NCBI GenBank assembly: GCA_002693605.1
Contig: NZQO01000004.1
Location: forward strand, 1-16,114
Direction of reading: 5' to 3'
Source: Flavobacteriaceae bacterium
GTDB taxonomy: Bacteria; Bacteroidota; Bacteroidia; Flavobacteriales; Flavobacteriaceae
DNA: 16,114 bases
In this document: positions 6,984 to 14,911 of the stretch, piece by piece
Position numbering within the stretch: position 1 is the first letter of the stretch
Layout: each line of letters opens with the position of its first letter
Made by a program: the position numbers and the translations under genes
The notes under the pieces: model-generated
Database searches by the model: none
The model's input: only the letters and a program-made list of their open reading frames with translations
What the model was told of the DNA's origin: nothing

Positions 6984-7014
6984 TTGTCAGACAAAGACAC
7001 AGTAAAACGTAAGC
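6984..7014 (+). repeat. 31-bp composite motif, copy 1
   Basis: An 11-base perfect palindrome TTGTCAGACAA (6984-6994) is followed by 5 variable positions and CAGTAAAACGTAAGC (7000-7014). The same palindrome, spacing and 15-mer recur at 15375-15405. It lies 31 bases before the start of the gene at 7046. Function unknown: it could be a packaging, recombination or regulator site. Confidence 0.7.
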
Positions 7015-7045
7015 TGACTTAAACCTTTTTGTTTGAGGTATCGCT

Positions 7046-7228
7046 ATGGCACGCACAAGAGGCGCCACCAACGCCAAGCCCTCCAAGAAAGCCCTCAAGA
7101 CCTATTACGCAATGCTCCGCAGCGCTGCAGACCAAGGCGACCTCGCCGCAGCCGGCAAACTCATCGAACTGGACCACCTCGAAAAACAGCGTCAGCTTCA
7201 AGCAGAGGAGAAACACCAATGCGGGTAA
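7046..7228 (+). CDS. small basic phage-type protein
   Basis: The product is 60 aa and rich in Lys and Arg, with an N-terminus reading ARTRGATNAKPSKKALK and a following helical part (YYAMLRSAADQGDLAAAGKL). It has GAGG at 7035-7038 seven bases before the ATG. It overlaps the next start by 10 bases. Short proteins of this look are common in phage genomes, but I cannot name a family; a DNA-binding role is only suggested by charge. It is the first gene of the block leading to the giant protein. Confidence 0.65.
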   Translation: MARTRGATNAKPSKKALKTYYAMLRSAADQGDLAAAGKLIELDHLEKQRQLQAEEKHQCG

Positions 7229-7809
7229 CAAAATTCCACCCAGAGCTTGCCCCTCCCCCACTTGGGAAAAACTTCGAGGAAGGCACAGAGCCCACCGGTG
7301 ATGGCTGGGTAGATCACCCTTCAGAATTCCCCAACACCAAGGTTTACCTCTACCACCCCTGGAAAGCGCCACGAGGGGAAACGTTCGAACAGGGCGAAGA
7401 ACCGCAAGAACCCGGCTGGGTAACCTCCAAGAAACACCTTCCGACTATGCCGGATCCACTAGGGCCGATTTACAACGAGAAGCGAATTCCTGCCCTCGTG
7501 AGGGTTGCTGAAGTGCTGCGTGCTCGAGGCTTTCCCGAAGTTGAGATCAAGAGGCACTTGGAGACGGTTAACCAGCGGGAATGCTTGCCGGCAGTAGAAG
7601 TGCACAGCCTTGATGAGGTTGTTCAGGGCACAACGCCAATCGGAATGCCTCACCTGAGTTTTGTTCTACAGGACGTTGCAGATGAGCTGGCCAGGCAAGG
7701 CAAATCCATAGAGGCCGCATACGAGACGCTGAACGACTTGAACACCAACCGGGGCAACAGCGCGCTTGGTGACGATGACATGCAGCAATTCTACAACCGC
7801 TTTTCCTGA
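7219..7809 (+). CDS. hypothetical protein with N-terminal tandem repeat, precedes giant protein
   Basis: This 196-aa protein is not recognised. The frame stays open to 7033, but the upstream part has nonsensical Arg-rich composition and overlaps the 60-aa gene. ATG 7219 follows AGAGGAG and begins sensible sequence. Residues 16-34 and 53-68 are a repeat of the form G-K/E-N/T-FE-E/Q-G-T/E-EP, then GWV. The C-terminal half is helical and acidic. It ends 22 bases before the giant gene, so it may be a partner, scaffold or chaperone of that protein (inference). Confidence 0.75.
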   Translation: MRVTKFHPELAPPPLGKNFEEGTEPTGDGWVDHPSEFPNTKVYLYHPWKAPRGETFEQGEEPQEPGWVTSKKHLPTMPDPLGPIYNEKRIPALVRVAEVLRARGFPEVEIKRHLETVNQRECLPAVEVHSLDEVVQGTTPIGMPHLSFVLQDVADELARQGKSIEAAYETLNDLNTNRGNSALGDDDMQQFYNRFS

Positions 7810-7831
7810 AGCAGCTGGCCGGGAGGCTTCC

Positions 7832-10800
7832 ATGGTGAATCCATACAACGAGATTGCAGACCAGATCGACCAGAAAACGATAGGAAATGATAAGTCAGCA
7901 ACACCGGAGAGACGTCAACCGCTGGCGCCACCCAACCCTTACGAGGCGTCAATCAAGAAGGTAGAACAGCAAAGGAACGTGCTGCTAAACCGCGCACTGA
8001 AACGCGCAATGGGTAACCCGCCTGATGAGATTGCTGAGGTAATCGGCCTTTCCAGAGCCACCGGACTGAACCCCGAAATCGTCAAAGGTCACAAGCAGGA
8101 GGTGGAATTTCGAGCCAGGCAGCGCGAGACCGGCGCCCAGGTGGCTGCACTCTCTCGCCCTGGCCAGGAATGGCTCACAGAAAAGTACAACCTGGATCTG
8201 TCCCGAGATGACCTTGCCAACATTAAGGCTCTTGATGACGCCATCCAGAACCGTGACTACTACGAACAAACCGCTCTGGAGCGAAATCTGGTCACTCCTG
8301 TACGCGATGCCCTTCTCAGCATTCGGTCTGCCTTCACCTCGCAGAAAGCCGCGGCCAATGCTCCGGTAATTCCGGTGCTCGAGCAAGCTGAGGAGATCCT
8401 GCAGACTCAGGGCCGGGAAAAGGCCCGCGAGTGGGCCCAAACAGACGAGCGGGTCCGGGAGCTCGGCATTCACTCCAATGTCGATTACTTCCTCAGACAG
8501 TCGGAGAACAAGCGCCAAGAGCTTCTTGGATACCGCCAGCAATCAGCCACAGAGGCCGCACAAGCGACCGTAGAGACCGAGACAGAGCGCCAGGGACTGC
8601 CGAGAAACCCGCGCCTGACAGAAGCTGAGGGCTTCACCGGTGTCACCAGCGCAATCTTCAACAATCCTGAAATCATCCTTCAGGAAGCAACCCGGGCTAC
8701 TGCCCTCTCCTTGCCGATGCTCGCCATGGGCGCCGCTACCGGTGGCGTTGGTGCCGCTGCCATTGGATTCGAGACAGAGCGCAGCCTGGAAATCCTCAGC
8801 CGACTGCAGAAAGCCGGAGTAGACGTCACCGACACCGATGTACTGCTGGCGGCCTTCGCTGATTCCGACCTGATGGAAGAAATTGGGGGCGAGGCAGTTC
8901 TGAAGGCAGGAGGCGTAGCCGTAATGGATCTGCTGAGCTTCGGAGTAGCCGGTAAGCTGTTGGCACCGGCCGCCATCGGCTCCAGAGCGCTAACAGGGCC
9001 GCAACGAGAATTGCTGAACGTCATGGCCCAGGTTCCGGTTCAGTCAGCCTTTGAGGGCGGTGGTGAGGCCCTTGGCCAGCTGCTGGCGGATGGTGAAGTA
9101 GATGGGGCTGAAGTCGCCATAGAAATGATTGCTGGCGCTGCCACGTCCACGCCCGAAGTCGCTGTGTTTGGTGGCCGTCGAATTGCTGAGACCTTCACCC
9201 GCAAAGCGCTGGACTACCGCACGGCAAAGCGAGACAGAGCGTATCTCACCAATGTGAAAGAGGCGGTGAACCAGACCAAGCTCCAGAAGCGTGACACCCA
9301 AGCCTTGAAAGAACTGATAGCCAAGCTGAACGAACAGGCGCCCGCGAAAGAAGTGTTCATTGGCGCCGAAGATTTCCGTGAGCTCTTCCAATCCCGGGAC
9401 ATGGATCCGGATGAATACGCCAAACGCATGGACTCTGTAGGCAGTCAGTACACCGAAGGACTCGCCACCGGCTCTGATATCGCGGTATCCATGGAGGACT
9501 TCGCCTCAATCATTGCGCCCCTGGAGCTGGCAGAAGACTTTATTGAGCTCGCCAGAACGCAACCGCTCGGCATGAGCCCGGCAGAGGCTGAGGCCTGGAT
9601 GAGCGAGGAAGCGCGGCCGGCGCTGGACGATGTACTGAGTGCGCAGAAGGATGAACTGCTGGCCTCCGGTGACCGAGTTTTTCAGGAAGTTACCCAGGCA
9701 CTGAACGCAACCGGCATGGAGCGCCGCACCGCTGAGCGCAACGCCACGCTCTACCGGGCATTTTTCGAGACTCAGGCCGAAAGCGAAAGCCTGGATCCTT
9801 ACGAGCTGTTTCGCTCTTACAATCTCAACATTTCTCAACAACTACCTGAGGCTCTGACAGCCAACAATCTGGACTCGCTGGACCCCTTACTCAATGAGAT
9901 ACGCGAGAAGGCGACAGCTGAAACGGACACCGCCCCTGAACAACAGACCCAAACATCAGAACCGCTGAACGCCGGTGAACGCTCGCAAGACGTGGCCGCC
10001 ATCGCTGCCGAACTGGAACGCCTTGGCTTGTCAGTTGCCGAGATGGACAACGACTCTATCAAGGCCGCGCTGCGCCGCATGGACAGCCGGGGCCCAATCG
10101 ACTCTGAAACGATTCTCTCTCAGGGCTCAGAGGGTGACGAGACCAGCGCAGGGAATCGCGGCCGCATTCGATTTAACCGGGACGACAAACGTTTTCAGAT
10201 TGAGCTCATGGAAAACGCCAATCTGTCCACGTTCCTCCATGAATCAGGGCATTTCTTCCTGGAGGTATTGGGAGACCTGTCGAGCCGGGACAACGCCAGC
10301 GAGCGGGTCAAAGCTCAATACCAGAGCCTGCTTGAGTGGCTTGAAGTCCCAGGCCGCGATTCGATAGCAACCGAGCAACACGAGCAATTCGCGCGCGGCT
10401 TCGAGGCTTACCTGATGGAGGGCAAGGCCCCTACACCGGAGCTGCAATCCATCTTCTCCCGGTTCCGTGCCTGGCTGCTCTCGATCTATAAACGAATTAG
10501 CCGGCTAAATGTTCAGCTATCAGATGAAGTGCGCCAGGTAATGGACCGGATGCTTGCGACTGATGAAGCCATCGCACAGGCCCGGGAAGGCGCCGCCTAT
10601 TCCGCCAGCCTTGCAGATATCGAGTCGTTGAACTGGACCGAACAGGAGCGCGCCCGATACCGGGATCTGGTGACCCAGGCACGGAACGACGCCGAAGAGA
10701 CGTTGACCCGCCAGCAACTGGCCGATTTGGACAAGGTCAATCAGCGCTGGTGGAAACAGGAGGCCAAGCGAGAGCGAGAGAAAGCGCTGAAGGCCATGAA

Positions 10801-13800
10801 CGAGGAAATGGCATACGTTGCCCGCTCCCTTCTGCAAAAAGGCGTCATGCCTGACGGTAGCTCCCTTCCTGAACCTCTGCGGGCCATGAAACTGAACCGG
10901 CAGGCCCTGGCGGATATGTACCCGGCTGACAGCGACGTCTGGAAGCAGCTGAAGGCGATGAAAGGCACCTACATCTACACCAGAAAAGAAACCGGAGTGC
11001 ACCCGGATATCTTGGCCGAGGTGCTTGGTTTTGGCTCAGGTGATGAACTTGTGAAAGCCGTTATCCAGACCCAGCCGATTGCGGACGAGGCACAAGCCAG
11101 AGCGGACGCCGCAATGAAAGCCGCCTATCCGGATCTCAGTCTCAGCGGTGAAGCTTCACAGGAAACAGTTGAAGCCATCCATAACGAGAGGCAGGCGGAG
11201 CTGTTGCTTACTGAACTGAAGAAGTTGCACAGTTTGGGCAACCGAACCGGACGCCCTCTCACGCCCGCCAGGATGCTGAAAGAGACCGCCGCCTCCGTTA
11301 TCGCCGGCACACGTGCCAAGGACATCAGACCTGACCTCTACCGTCGTGCTGAGGCGAAGGCCGGACGAGAAGCGTTTGAGGCCGCCGTTCGGCAGGACTT
11401 CGAAAGCGCCTACAGAGCAAAACAGCGCCAACTTTTGAACCACTACCTATACCGAGAGGCCAGACAAGCTCAGGAGACCTCAGAGAAGGTTTACCAGTAC
11501 GCCAAAAGCTTCAACCGGAAAAGTACACGAGAGCGCATTGCAAAGGCTGGAGGCGGTTACCTCGAACAGATTGACGCGATTATCGACCAGTACGAATTTC
11601 GCAGGGTGTCAGTCCGCCAGCTTGAGCGGCGCCAGTCTTTACGTGCATGGACCGAGGAGCAACGGGCGAACGATCTACCGCTCGATATCCCTGAAGACGT
11701 TCTGGAGCGCTCCCAGCGGGTGAACTATCGGGAACTGACCATGGAGGAGCTGCAGGGTGTCTCCGACTCCATCCGGAACATCGCCCACGTAGCAAGCCTC
11801 AAAGGCCGGTTGCTCAAGGATCGACAAAAACGTGAGCTGGAAGAAGCACGCCGCCAGGTGGTGGAAGGCATCACTGAAAATGCCAACCGAAAGGCCAGGG
11901 ACGATGTAGAGACCCGCCTACCCTTCCAGGAAGCCCGGTATATGGTGGGCAACTACTTGGCATCTCACCGACGCCTCTCCAGCCTCATCCGTGAGATGGA
12001 CGGCGGGAAAGATGGTGGCACGCTCTGGCAAATGGTGATGCAGCCACTGAACGAAGCGGGCGACCTCGAGACCGAGCGGACGCGAATCTATAACGAGGCG
12101 CTGGCCAAACTGTTCAAACAGTACAATCCGGGCGAGCTGTCCCGCTTCTACCGCAAGGAATACATCCCAGAGTTGGACTACAGCATGAGCAAGCAGGGCC
12201 TGCTTATGATGGCCCTGAATGCCGGAACCGTGGATAACTGGCAAAAGCTTGTCGCCGGCTATCAGCAGCGTAAAGGCTGGACGGAAGAACAGATGCGAGC
12301 CGCCATCAACCGGCTTGAGAAACGAGACTGGGAGTTCGTGCAAGGCGTCCTGGATCTGGTGAACAGTCTTTGGCCAGACATCGAGGCGAAAGAGAAACGG
12401 GTTAAGGGCATCGCCCCTGAGAAGATTCCAACCCAACCGATCCAGACACCATACGGCACTTTCCCGGGTGGCTACTTCCCTTTGACATACGACGAGCGAC
12501 AGAGCGAAAAGGCTTATTCCGACCGGGTGAAGGAAATGGCTGAGAAGACGATGCAGGGAGCCTTCACAGCCGCCACAACAAAGCGAGGATTCACCAAGGC
12601 CCGGGTTGAGGGTGTGGTTCTGCCGGTCCGCCTGGACTTCGGTGTCATCTTCGAACACTTCAACGAAGTCATCCACGACCTGACCCACCATGAAGCGCTG
12701 TTGGACGTGAATCGGATTCTGCAATCGCAGTCGGTTCAGGAATCGATCTACAGCGCCTATGGAAACAACGTCTACCGGACCATGAAGGCCGCCGTTGACG
12801 ATATCGCTGCCGGTGACGTGCCCGCCATTCACGCCCACGAGAAAGCGCTCAGGCATCTGAGGAATGGTGTAACGATTGCTTCAATGGGCTGGAACATCGG
12901 AACTGCGGCCATGCAGCCACTGGGCATCACGAATTCCATTGTTCGAATCGGTCCCAAATGGGTTGGCCGGGGTGTGAAGCGGTGGATTGGAGACGCAGCC
13001 AAAATGGAGAACACGGCGGCCTGGATCTTCGAGGTATCTCCATTTATGAAGGATCGCGTGTTCACACAAAGCCGAGAGATAAACGACATACGCAACCAGA
13101 TGCGAGGACGCGGAAAGCTCTCTTGGGTTGAAGACTCCTATTTCTGGTTCATCACACGCATGCAGATGACCGTTGATATTCCGACCTGGCTGGGCGCCTA
13201 CGAAAAGGCACAGAGCGAGGGCGCGACGGAAGCAAACGCTATATCCATGGCCGACCAAGCTGTTATAGACGCCCAGGGCGGAGGACAGATTAAGGATTTG
13301 GCTCAGATTCAAAGGGGGCACCCAGCTCTGAAATTGTTCACGAATTTCATCAGCTACTTCGTGACGACCTGGAACCTCATGGCGGAGCGGTACCGGCTGA
13401 ACAAGTTCGAGAGCATGGCGGACGCTGGCCGGTTCGCCTCTGACTTCCTGCTGCTCTACACAGTGCCTGCAGTGCTTGGCTACTTCGTTTCCGGCGCTCT
13501 CCGTGGATTTGGTGGGGATGACTTGGAGGATCCAGAGGAAATGGCCGGAGTTCTCGCCAGAGAGCAGCTTTCCTACATGCTCGGCGGCTTCTTCGGGATA
13601 CGCGAACTGAGCTCTGGTATTCAGGGGTTCTACGGCTATTCCGGGCCGGCTGGCACTAGATTCTTCAGTGAGGCGGTGAGTGCAATGAACCAGGCAAGCC
13701 AGGGTGAAGCGGACGCAGCGCTGGCGAAATCCTTAAACGATATGGGCGGGATACTGTTCCACTACCCAGCCGGCCAAGTAGAACGCTCAGTGGAAGGCGC

Positions 13801-13867
13801 CAGCCTGATTCTGGAGGGCGAGACAATGAACCCCTTTGTTCTCCTGACCGGTGAGAAACGGGAATAA
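7832..13867 (+). CDS. giant polyvalent-type protein with zincin motif (LPD38-like C-terminus)
   Basis: This single 2011-aa frame covers more than a third of the window. ATG 7832 is chosen because GGGAGG at 7821-7826 precedes it; the frame continues upstream inside the previous gene. Visible parts: an N-terminal helical region; hydrophobic glycine- and alanine-rich segments at ~289-312 and ~350-390; a central zinc-protease-like motif His803-Glu804-S-G-His807, then HEQFARGFEAY at 850-860, which may supply the third ligand; a long charged helical stretch (~950-1500); and a hydrophobic C-terminal part (~1674-1715, FTNFISYF near 1835-1845, 1868-1895). The layout matches phage large polyvalent proteins, which are thought to be packaged and injected with DNA. 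The LPD38 assignment is from memory and tentative. The reading frame is intact. Confidence 0.82.
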   Translation: MVNPYNEIADQIDQKTIGNDKSATPERRQPLAPPNPYEASIKKVEQQRNVLLNRALKRAMGNPPDEIAEVIGLSRATGLNPEIVKGHKQEVEFRARQRETGAQVAALSRPGQEWLTEKYNLDLSRDDLANIKALDDAIQNRDYYEQTALERNLVTPVRDALLSIRSAFTSQKAAANAPVIPVLEQAEEILQTQGREKAREWAQTDERVRELGIHSNVDYFLRQSENKRQELLGYRQQSATEAAQATVETETERQGLPRNPRLTEAEGFTGVTSAIFNNPEIILQEATRATALSLPMLAMGAATGGVGAAAIGFETERSLEILSRLQKAGVDVTDTDVLLAAFADSDLMEEIGGEAVLKAGGVAVMDLLSFGVAGKLLAPAAIGSRALTGPQRELLNVMAQVPVQSAFEGGGEALGQLLADGEVDGAEVAIEMIAGAATSTPEVAVFGGRRIAETFTRKALDYRTAKRDRAYLTNVKEAVNQTKLQKRDTQALKELIAKLNEQAPAKEVFIGAEDFRELFQSRDMDPDEYAKRMDSVGSQYTEGLATGSDIAVSMEDFASIIAPLELAEDFIELARTQPLGMSPAEAEAWMSEEARPALDDVLSAQKDELLASGDRVFQEVTQALNATGMERRTAERNATLYRAFFETQAESESLDPYELFRSYNLNISQQLPEALTANNLDSLDPLLNEIREKATAETDTAPEQQTQTSEPLNAGERSQDVAAIAAELERLGLSVAEMDNDSIKAALRRMDSRGPIDSETILSQGSEGDETSAGNRGRIRFNRDDKRFQIELMENANLSTFLHESGHFFLEVLGDLSSRDNASERVKAQYQSLLEWLEVPGRDSIATEQHEQFARGFEAYLMEGKAPTPELQSIFSRFRAWLLSIYKRISRLNVQLSDEVRQVMDRMLATDEAIAQAREGAAYSASLADIESLNWTEQERARYRDLVTQARNDAEETLTRQQLADLDKVNQRWWKQEAKREREKALKAMNEEMAYVARSLLQKGVMPDGSSLPEPLRAMKLNRQALADMYPADSDVWKQLKAMKGTYIYTRKETGVHPDILAEVLGFGSGDELVKAVIQTQPIADEAQARADAAMKAAYPDLSLSGEASQETVEAIHNERQAELLLTELKKLHSLGNRTGRPLTPARMLKETAASVIAGTRAKDIRPDLYRRAEAKAGREAFEAAVRQDFESAYRAKQRQLLNHYLYREARQAQETSEKVYQYAKSFNRKSTRERIAKAGGGYLEQIDAIIDQYEFRRVSVRQLERRQSLRAWTEEQRANDLPLDIPEDVLERSQRVNYRELTMEELQGVSDSIRNIAHVASLKGRLLKDRQKRELEEARRQVVEGITENANRKARDDVETRLPFQEARYMVGNYLASHRRLSSLIREMDGGKDGGTLWQMVMQPLNEAGDLETERTRIYNEALAKLFKQYNPGELSRFYRKEYIPELDYSMSKQGLLMMALNAGTVDNWQKLVAGYQQRKGWTEEQMRAAINRLEKRDWEFVQGVLDLVNSLWPDIEAKEKRVKGIAPEKIPTQPIQTPYGTFPGGYFPLTYDERQSEKAYSDRVKEMAEKTMQGAFTAATTKRGFTKARVEGVVLPVRLDFGVIFEHFNEVIHDLTHHEALLDVNRILQSQSVQESIYSAYGNNVYRTMKAAVDDIAAGDVPAIHAHEKALRHLRNGVTIASMGWNIGTAAMQPLGITNSIVRIGPKWVGRGVKRWIGDAAKMENTAAWIFEVSPFMKDRVFTQSREINDIRNQMRGRGKLSWVEDSYFWFITRMQMTVDIPTWLGAYEKAQSEGATEANAISMADQAVIDAQGGGQIKDLAQIQRGHPALKLFTNFISYFVTTWNLMAERYRLNKFESMADAGRFASDFLLLYTVPAVLGYFVSGALRGFGGDDLEDPEEMAGVLAREQLSYMLGGFFGIRELSSGIQGFYGYSGPAGTRFFSEAVSAMNQASQGEADAALAKSLNDMGGILFHYPAGQVERSVEGASLILEGETMNPFVLLTGEKRE

Positions 13868-14042
13868 GGGGTTTTCGGAGTCCATAAAAAGGCAGGGACG
13901 CCAAGACCGCTTTATGAGAGCTTGCAACAATTATGGGTCATCTAAACGCTCAGACAGTTACGAAATCAGCACGCCATTTATTTCCTGATAGGATGGTTCC
14001 TGAGCTTCGACAAAATCCGAAACAGAGAGGGAAGCCCGGATT
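13868..14042. other. intergenic, no clear feature
   Basis: In these 175 bases I see no gene, no strong terminator after the giant gene, and no clear promoter. The AGAGAGGGAAG at 14024-14034 is the ribosome binding site of the next gene. Confidence 0.4.
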
Positions 14043-14303
14043 ATGACCAGTGAAGAATTCATGGAGCGTTTCCAGAGCCATCCACTCGGCTGGGTTTTCC
14101 AGTCCATGGAGACGGCCGAAAATGAGACTCAGCTTGAGCGCTATCTGAGTATGGCTCACGGTATGATTTTACTTTTGGAGTTTCAAAAGGAATTGAGTGA
14201 AGACGAAGCAAGCTTTCTCAACGAGGCCGCCCGCGGAAATGCGAAGCGCAACTACGACAGAGTAACGAAAACCAATTTCGAGCCACCCAGCACCAGACAG
14301 TGA
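14043..14303 (+). CDS. small hypothetical protein
   Basis: The product is 86 aa, mostly helical and acidic in the middle (ETAENETQLERYLS, LEFQKELSEDEASF) with a polar tail. A strong AGAGAGGGAAG ribosome binding site lies 8 bases before the ATG. No family is recognised. It sits after the giant gene on the same strand and converges with the small membrane-protein genes. Confidence 0.62.
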   Translation: MTSEEFMERFQSHPLGWVFQSMETAENETQLERYLSMAHGMILLLEFQKELSEDEASFLNEAARGNAKRNYDRVTKTNFEPPSTRQ

Positions 14304-14323
14304 GAGCCGACAAACTTCTCACT
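14299..14323. terminator. weak hairpin between convergent genes
   Basis: AGTGAGA (14299-14305) pairs with TCTCACT (14317-14323) around an 11-base loop, spanning the stop codons of both convergent genes. There is no T-run on either strand, so this is only a possible bidirectional terminator. Confidence 0.28.
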
Positions 14324-14474
14324 CAAGCTTGGCGACGTAGCCCACAGCCAGAAGCACCACCGTGATAATTGCGGCGGTGAAGACCTCTACGCCACCTTTT
14401 GCCACGCTGATCCACAGAGACAAGATGACGCAGGCGACAACTGCCCATTTGATGACAGATCCACTGTTATCCAT
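14319..14474 (-). CDS. 51-aa two-pass membrane protein
   Basis: Reading the minus strand from 14474 gives MDNSGSVIKW, then two hydrophobic segments: about residues 10-24 (AVVACVILSLWISVA) and 31-47 (VFTAAIITVVLLAVGYV), split by KGGVE. The ribosome binding site GAAGG lies 7 bases before the ATG. It starts 23 bases after the 108-aa membrane gene, so the two form an operon. Both begin MDN-Y/S-G. The function is unknown; holin-like, superinfection-exclusion or toxin roles are possible for proteins of this form. Confidence 0.6.
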   Translation of the reverse strand: MDNSGSVIKWAVVACVILSLWISVAKGGVEVFTAAIITVVLLAVGYVAKLE

Positions 14475-14497
14475 AGATTCGCCTTCAAGGCCACAAA

Positions 14498-14824
14498 TTA
14501 GAGTAGAGACACCAGACCGCCAATAACTGCTACCCAGAGGCCAACCACAAGCGCCCCGATAATCGATTGAACAGCTATGAATCGAATCTGAGTAGAGGCC
14601 CCTACCCCATGAATGATGTTTTGCATTTGAAACATTGGGTTCTCTTTGGACTCAGCCCTGAACCTGCCCACAAAAAGCACTGCCCTGATATTGGCGATGA
14701 AAAGCCCAATGCCTGCGCCGACTGATACTGCGACCCAAAACGAATCAAAGACAAAGATAAGGCCGATTGAGCAAGGAATCACAAGCAGTCCGAGAGGGCC
14801 AAGAGGGGTTCCGTAATTGTCCAT
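14498..14824 (-). CDS. small multi-pass membrane protein
   Basis: The product is 108 aa with three likely membrane segments: about 10-27 (LLVIPCSIGLIFVF), 31-52 (VAVSVGAGIGLFIANIRAVLF) and 82-107 (FIAVQSIIGALVVGLWVAVI). A charged loop (RFRAESKENP) lies between segments two and three. GGAG at 14838-14835 on the minus strand precedes the ATG. It is transcribed away from the terminase gene, with the two starts 87 bases apart. The family is not recognised. Expression opposite to the rest of the block suggests a cargo (moron-like) gene active in the integrated state (inference). Confidence 0.68.
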   Translation of the reverse strand: MDNYGTPLGPLGLLVIPCSIGLIFVFDSFWVAVSVGAGIGLFIANIRAVLFVGRFRAESKENPMFQMQNIIHGVGASTQIRFIAVQSIIGALVVGLWVAVIGGLVSLL

Positions 14825-14911
14825 AATTTATTTGCTCCACCTCTAAGGGGGTAAGATTTCCCGTGCCCTTAAAACTAGCACAAGCAAGAACACTGGCTAA
14901 ATCAGGTACAG
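14825..14911. other. divergent intergenic region upstream of terS
   Basis: These 87 bases separate the minus-strand membrane gene from the terminase gene. No clear sigma-70 promoter is visible on the plus strand. In lambda the cos site lies immediately upstream of the Nu1 gene, so this stretch is a place to look for a cos-like site. I see a GGGGG...TTTCCC arrangement at 14847-14862 but nothing I can call cos. Confidence 0.3.

Larger units (their letters stand above)
6778..7045. other. AT-rich control region before the late block
   Basis: No convincing gene is seen in this 268-bp gap. From about 6895 it becomes AT-rich and holds a near-consensus DnaA box (TTATCCGCA, 6914-6922, one mismatch), an extended -10 promoter, a tandem octamer and a 31-bp composite motif, all within 130 bp of the next start codon. 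This is the most site-dense intergenic stretch of the window. It probably controls the third gene block. Confidence 0.55.

Noticed and set aside
7033..7218. N-terminal extension of the 196-aa protein
   Set aside because: The extension is Arg/Gln-rich nonsense overlapping the 60-aa gene; ATG 7219 has its own AGAGGAG and begins sensible sequence.
7419..8018. Single GGTAACC copies at 7419-7425 and 8012-8018
   Set aside because: They are isolated and without the 9-base spacing, as expected by chance for a 7-mer in 16 kb.
11918..12856. Long antisense open frame inside the giant gene
   Set aside because: It runs opposite to a strongly coding frame, lacks a convincing ribosome binding site and reads as the usual shadow of GC-rich codons.
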